A stretch of 64,000 nt of DNA from positions 12,260 to 76,259 of the forward strand of contig JAZRAC010000057.1 of the NCBI GenBank assembly GCA_045634365.1. The letters are read 5' to 3'. A program made the translations under genes and the position numbers. Within the stretch, counting starts at the first letter, position 1. Each line of letters starts with the position of its first letter. The notes under the pieces are model-generated. The model did not search any database. It was not told the origin of the DNA and was given only the letters and a program-made list of their open reading frames with translations. Shown piece by piece: positions 61,326-64,000 of the stretch. This DNA is from HGM04593 sp045634365 (lineage in GTDB: Bacteria; Bacteroidota; Bacteroidia; Bacteroidales; Bacteroidaceae).

Positions 61326-63830
61326 ATGAAAAAATATCTTTTCCTGCTACCACTCCTCCTCTGCTCCCTGCTCTGCTTGGCGCAGAACCGAGTAACAGTG
61401 TCGCAAGCAGCACCTATGGACAAAGCCGTCTCCGGCCATTATGCAGGGTGGATAAATGGCGCACTTACAACCTACGGCGGATGCAACTTCCCCGACACTC
61501 CCTGTGCCGACGGCGGACAAAAAGTATACTACCCCCGAGCCTACGGAGCCAGCGTACAAGTGCCCGGAGGCGCCGTATTTTTGGGTGGAATGAACGCCAC
61601 AGCCTCAATTGCCGAGTGCCTGTTCGTTAACGCCGCAGATGGAACAATAACCACCATCGCCTCGCTGCCCAAAGGATTGGACAATTTTGCAGCTACATAC
61701 TACGACGGCACAATATGGGTAGCCGGAGGAGAGACAAACGGCACACCCAACAAGAATGTATACGCCCTCCCCTTCCCCGGCAACGGCAAGGAGTGGGCAA
61801 AAGCAGCAACCCTGCCCGACGAATGCCGCCTGCAACCCTGCGTGGCCGCACAAAACACAGCCACAGGCTATGCACTCTTTGTCTTTGGCGGTTACCAACC
61901 AAAAGCAGAAGGGCAAGAGGCCATAGTACACACCGATGGAGTATATATCCCCATTGCCGAACTTAAAAAAGGCGATGTATCACCCACACAATGGAAACGC
62001 ACTTCACCGGCCTTGGCGCGGAACGAAAGTACCGACGATGGAAAGCGCAAGCAGGCCATTGTGGGCAGCACTTGCAGTCCCGTAGGTTACAGCCACATAT
62101 TGTTCTTTGGAGGTGTAGACCACGACATATTCCTCAGCGCCATCAACGGCCAACAGGATAGTATGTACCTGCGTCACACACCCGAATGGTACCACTTCCG
62201 CGAGGATGTACTCACCTACCACACAGTAACCGACTCTTGGGGGCTCCTGCCCGGCAACAGCCTGCTGGCCCGTGCCGGTGCCTGTCTCACTCCCGAGGTT
62301 GGCGGCCAAGGATGGAGTTACAGTGGCGGCGAACCGATGCCCGGCATTCGCAGTGCCGATGTTACACACATAGAGGTGAGCAACGACAAGAGCTTCGGAT
62401 GGGTCAACTGGACTGTTCTAATCTTCTACCTTGTGGCAATGCTGGGAATGGGCATCTACTTTATGCGCAAGGAGAATGGTGCCGACGACTTTTTCAAGGG
62501 CGGCGGTCGCATCCCCTGGTGGGCTGCCGGAATAAGTATATACGCCACAATGCTCTCAGCAATCACCTATATGACAATACCGGCCAAGGCCTACACAACC
62601 GACTGGACCTACTACCCTATGCTGTGGATGATACTGCTGGTGAGTTTCCCCGTCATAAAATACTATCTCCCCTACTTCCGCAAGCTGAATGTTACCAGCG
62701 CCTACGAAATTCTGGAACAGCGTTTCAACCTATTCACCCGTATGCTGGCCTCTACACTCTTCTGCATATTTATGATTGTGCGTATGGCCATCGTGCTCTA
62801 TCTGCCCTCGCTGGCACTCACAGCCGTGACAGGCATCGATATTTACCTGTGCATTGTGCTTATGGGCCTTGTCACCATCATTTACTGCACTATGGGTGGC
62901 GTTGAGGCGGTTATCTGGGGCGATGTTGTACAGGGCCTTATACTTGTATTCGGAGCATTGTTTGCCGTGATATATTTGGCAGTTGGTACCGAGGGAGGAA
63001 TAAACGGTTGCATAAATATTGCCTTGGAGAATGACAAACTGCGACTATTCGATTGGAGCAGTTCTTGGTCACAAGCCACGTGGTGGGTAATAATCCTCGG
63101 AGGATTGGCCAATAACCTCATCTCCTATACATCGGACCAGACAGTGATACAACGCTACCTCACCACCCCCGACGAAAAGTCGGCCGGACGCGGTATTTTG
63201 GTAAACGGAGTAATGAGCGTGTTTGTATCGGTAGCCTTCTATATGATAGGTACAGGCCTTTACACATTCTACAAGACTCACCCCGCAGAGCTCGACATTA
63301 CAATGGGGCAATCGGACGCAATATTCCCCTTCTTTATGATGAGCCAGATGCCTGCCGGAATTGCCGGCGCACTCATTGCCGCCATCTTCGCAGCTACTAT
63401 GAGTACTATTTCGAGCAATATAAACAGTGTGGCAACAGCATTCTCCATCGATTTTTGGAAACGCTTCCGCACCGCCACCACCGACTCACAGCTGGTGGTT
63501 GTGGCTCGCTGGGCATCGATGGTGAGCGGAATAATAGGCCTCTCGCTTGCCCTGTTTATGGCTACGTGGGACATTCAATCTTTCCTCGACTTCTTTAACG
63601 AAGCCTTGGGACTGCTCACCAGCGGATTGGGCGGGCTCTTCTTCATAGCCGTATTTATGAAGCGAGTAAAGGGCTATGCAGCACTTGCCGGATTTGTGGC
63701 TGGTGAGGCCGTAGTATTCTGGATGAGCGAATGTACCGACGCCAATTTCTTTCTCTTCGGAGCCACAGGAATGGTGGCAAGCATAGTGGTAGCTTGGCTA
63801 CTCTCGCTTGGTTCATATATTAAGAAGTAA
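61326..63830 (+). CDS. Cyclically permuted NanM-type mutarotase fused to sodium:solute symporter
   Basis: An 834-residue fusion. Residues 1-20 are a signal peptide (MKKYLFLLPLLLCSLLCLAQ). Residues about 25-350 form a Kelch-repeat propeller with repeat ends VFLGG, IWVAGG, LFVFGGYQP, ILFFGGVDHD and SYSGGEP, like the permuted relatives of sialic acid mutarotase NanM (YjhT). From residue about 358 there are 13 or more membrane helices of the SSS family: ADDFFKGGGRIPWWAAGISIY, the GGVEAVIWGDVVQG block, and SYTSDQTVIQRYL. The propeller is predicted periplasmic, so it can convert the alpha to the beta anomer (or the reverse) right at the transporter. It is 54 bases after nanE. Confidence 0.9.
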   Translation: MKKYLFLLPLLLCSLLCLAQNRVTVSQAAPMDKAVSGHYAGWINGALTTYGGCNFPDTPCADGGQKVYYPRAYGASVQVPGGAVFLGGMNATASIAECLFVNAADGTITTIASLPKGLDNFAATYYDGTIWVAGGETNGTPNKNVYALPFPGNGKEWAKAATLPDECRLQPCVAAQNTATGYALFVFGGYQPKAEGQEAIVHTDGVYIPIAELKKGDVSPTQWKRTSPALARNESTDDGKRKQAIVGSTCSPVGYSHILFFGGVDHDIFLSAINGQQDSMYLRHTPEWYHFREDVLTYHTVTDSWGLLPGNSLLARAGACLTPEVGGQGWSYSGGEPMPGIRSADVTHIEVSNDKSFGWVNWTVLIFYLVAMLGMGIYFMRKENGADDFFKGGGRIPWWAAGISIYATMLSAITYMTIPAKAYTTDWTYYPMLWMILLVSFPVIKYYLPYFRKLNVTSAYEILEQRFNLFTRMLASTLFCIFMIVRMAIVLYLPSLALTAVTGIDIYLCIVLMGLVTIIYCTMGGVEAVIWGDVVQGLILVFGALFAVIYLAVGTEGGINGCINIALENDKLRLFDWSSSWSQATWWVIILGGLANNLISYTSDQTVIQRYLTTPDEKSAGRGILVNGVMSVFVSVAFYMIGTGLYTFYKTHPAELDITMGQSDAIFPFFMMSQMPAGIAGALIAAIFAATMSTISSNINSVATAFSIDFWKRFRTATTDSQLVVVARWASMVSGIIGLSLALFMATWDIQSFLDFFNEALGLLTSGLGGLFFIAVFMKRVKGYAALAGFVAGEAVVFWMSECTDANFFLFGATGMVASIVVAWLLSLGSYIKK

Positions 63831-63842
63831 ATAAAGTGCAAA

Positions 63843-63882
63843 AATGGGAGTTTAGCAAGCCTAAATGACCATTAACAAAAAC
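63843..63882 (+). repeat. Copy 1 of a 40-bp direct repeat
   Basis: 40 bases 13 after the symporter stop; 38 of 40 positions match the copy at 63961-64000. The core is GGAGTTTA-N7-TAAATGA followed by CCATTAACAAAAAC; TTTAG and CTAAA in it can form a short hairpin. Confidence 0.85.
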
Positions 63883-63960
63883 AAGCACAACACAGCAGAT
63901 GCAAACAAAAACTGTTGGTTCTATAAAAAGTGCAGATGCAAGGCCCGCGCAGTTTTTGAG

Positions 63961-64000
63961 AATGGGAGTTTAGCGAACCTAAATGACCATTAACAAAAAC
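63961..64000 (+). repeat. Copy 2 of the 40-bp direct repeat (at window edge)
   Basis: Begins exactly 118 bases after copy 1 and runs to the last base of the window, so the array may continue. The spacer between the copies has a further short repeat GCAGATGCAA (63895 and 63932 areas). Confidence 0.85.

Noticed and set aside
63843..64000. CRISPR array
   Set aside because: The 78-base spacer is too long, only two units are visible, and no cas gene is near.

Overview
The window reads as a chromosomal segment of a gut-type Bacteroidales bacterium. The evidence is the repeated Bacteroidetes -7 promoter box TAnnTTTG/TAnnTTCG a short way upstream of many genes, the scarcity of clear Shine-Dalgarno sites, lineage-typical gene orders (lysS-gpsA-pgi; ftsK-lolA-trxB; DUF5063/exonuclease/methyltransferase), a DUF2027-Smr protein, type B L31, a fused NfnA/NfnB-like oxidoreductase, and a sodium-driven sialic-acid uptake locus. 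No rRNA, tRNA, CRISPR array or transposase was recognised.

Layout. 1-1.1 kb: 5' part of ligA, running off the left edge. 1.5-9.5 kb: a phage-derived cassette on the minus strand with a T7 gp14-like internal virion protein, a small basic protein, a 1658-residue polyvalent ejection-type protein and a portal protein; capsid, terminase and tail genes are absent. 9.6-10.5 kb: two small unknown plus-strand genes. 10.5-22 kb: mazG divergent from a long housekeeping run (valS, coiled-coil protein, lysS, gpsA, pgi, HAD hydrolase, prmC, recX, comFC-like). 22-28 kb: minus-strand genes (DUF2027-Smr, an orphan gene behind a structured leader, lipoprotein, leucine-rich-repeat protein, queA, fba). 28-36 kb: plus-strand udk, lytic transglycosylase, Dna2-like nuclease-helicase, and a YtrA/GntR-type ABC operon with its operator. 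36-46 kb: minus-strand nfnAB fusion, serS, rplU-rpmA, and ftsK-lolA-trxB-manA. 46-56 kb: RNA modification and translation genes, a secreted nuclease lipoprotein and ppdK. 55.6-57.2 kb: an AT-rich accessory patch with a large hairpin in front of a small HTH gene and two small exported proteins. 57.2-63.8 kb: trmO divergent from a sialic-acid locus (DUF5009 acyltransferase-like protein, nanA, nanE, and a NanM-like mutarotase fused to a sodium:solute symporter). The right edge carries two copies of a 40-bp repeat.

The most unusual items are the capsid-less portal/ejection cassette with its zincin-bearing giant protein, the mutually exclusive RNA helices upstream of the orphan gene at 23.45 kb, the 119-nt hairpin directly before the HTH gene at 55.96 kb, the mutarotase-symporter fusion, and an internal insertion in ribosomal protein L21. 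All functional calls come from reading motifs and remembered family features; no database search was run.
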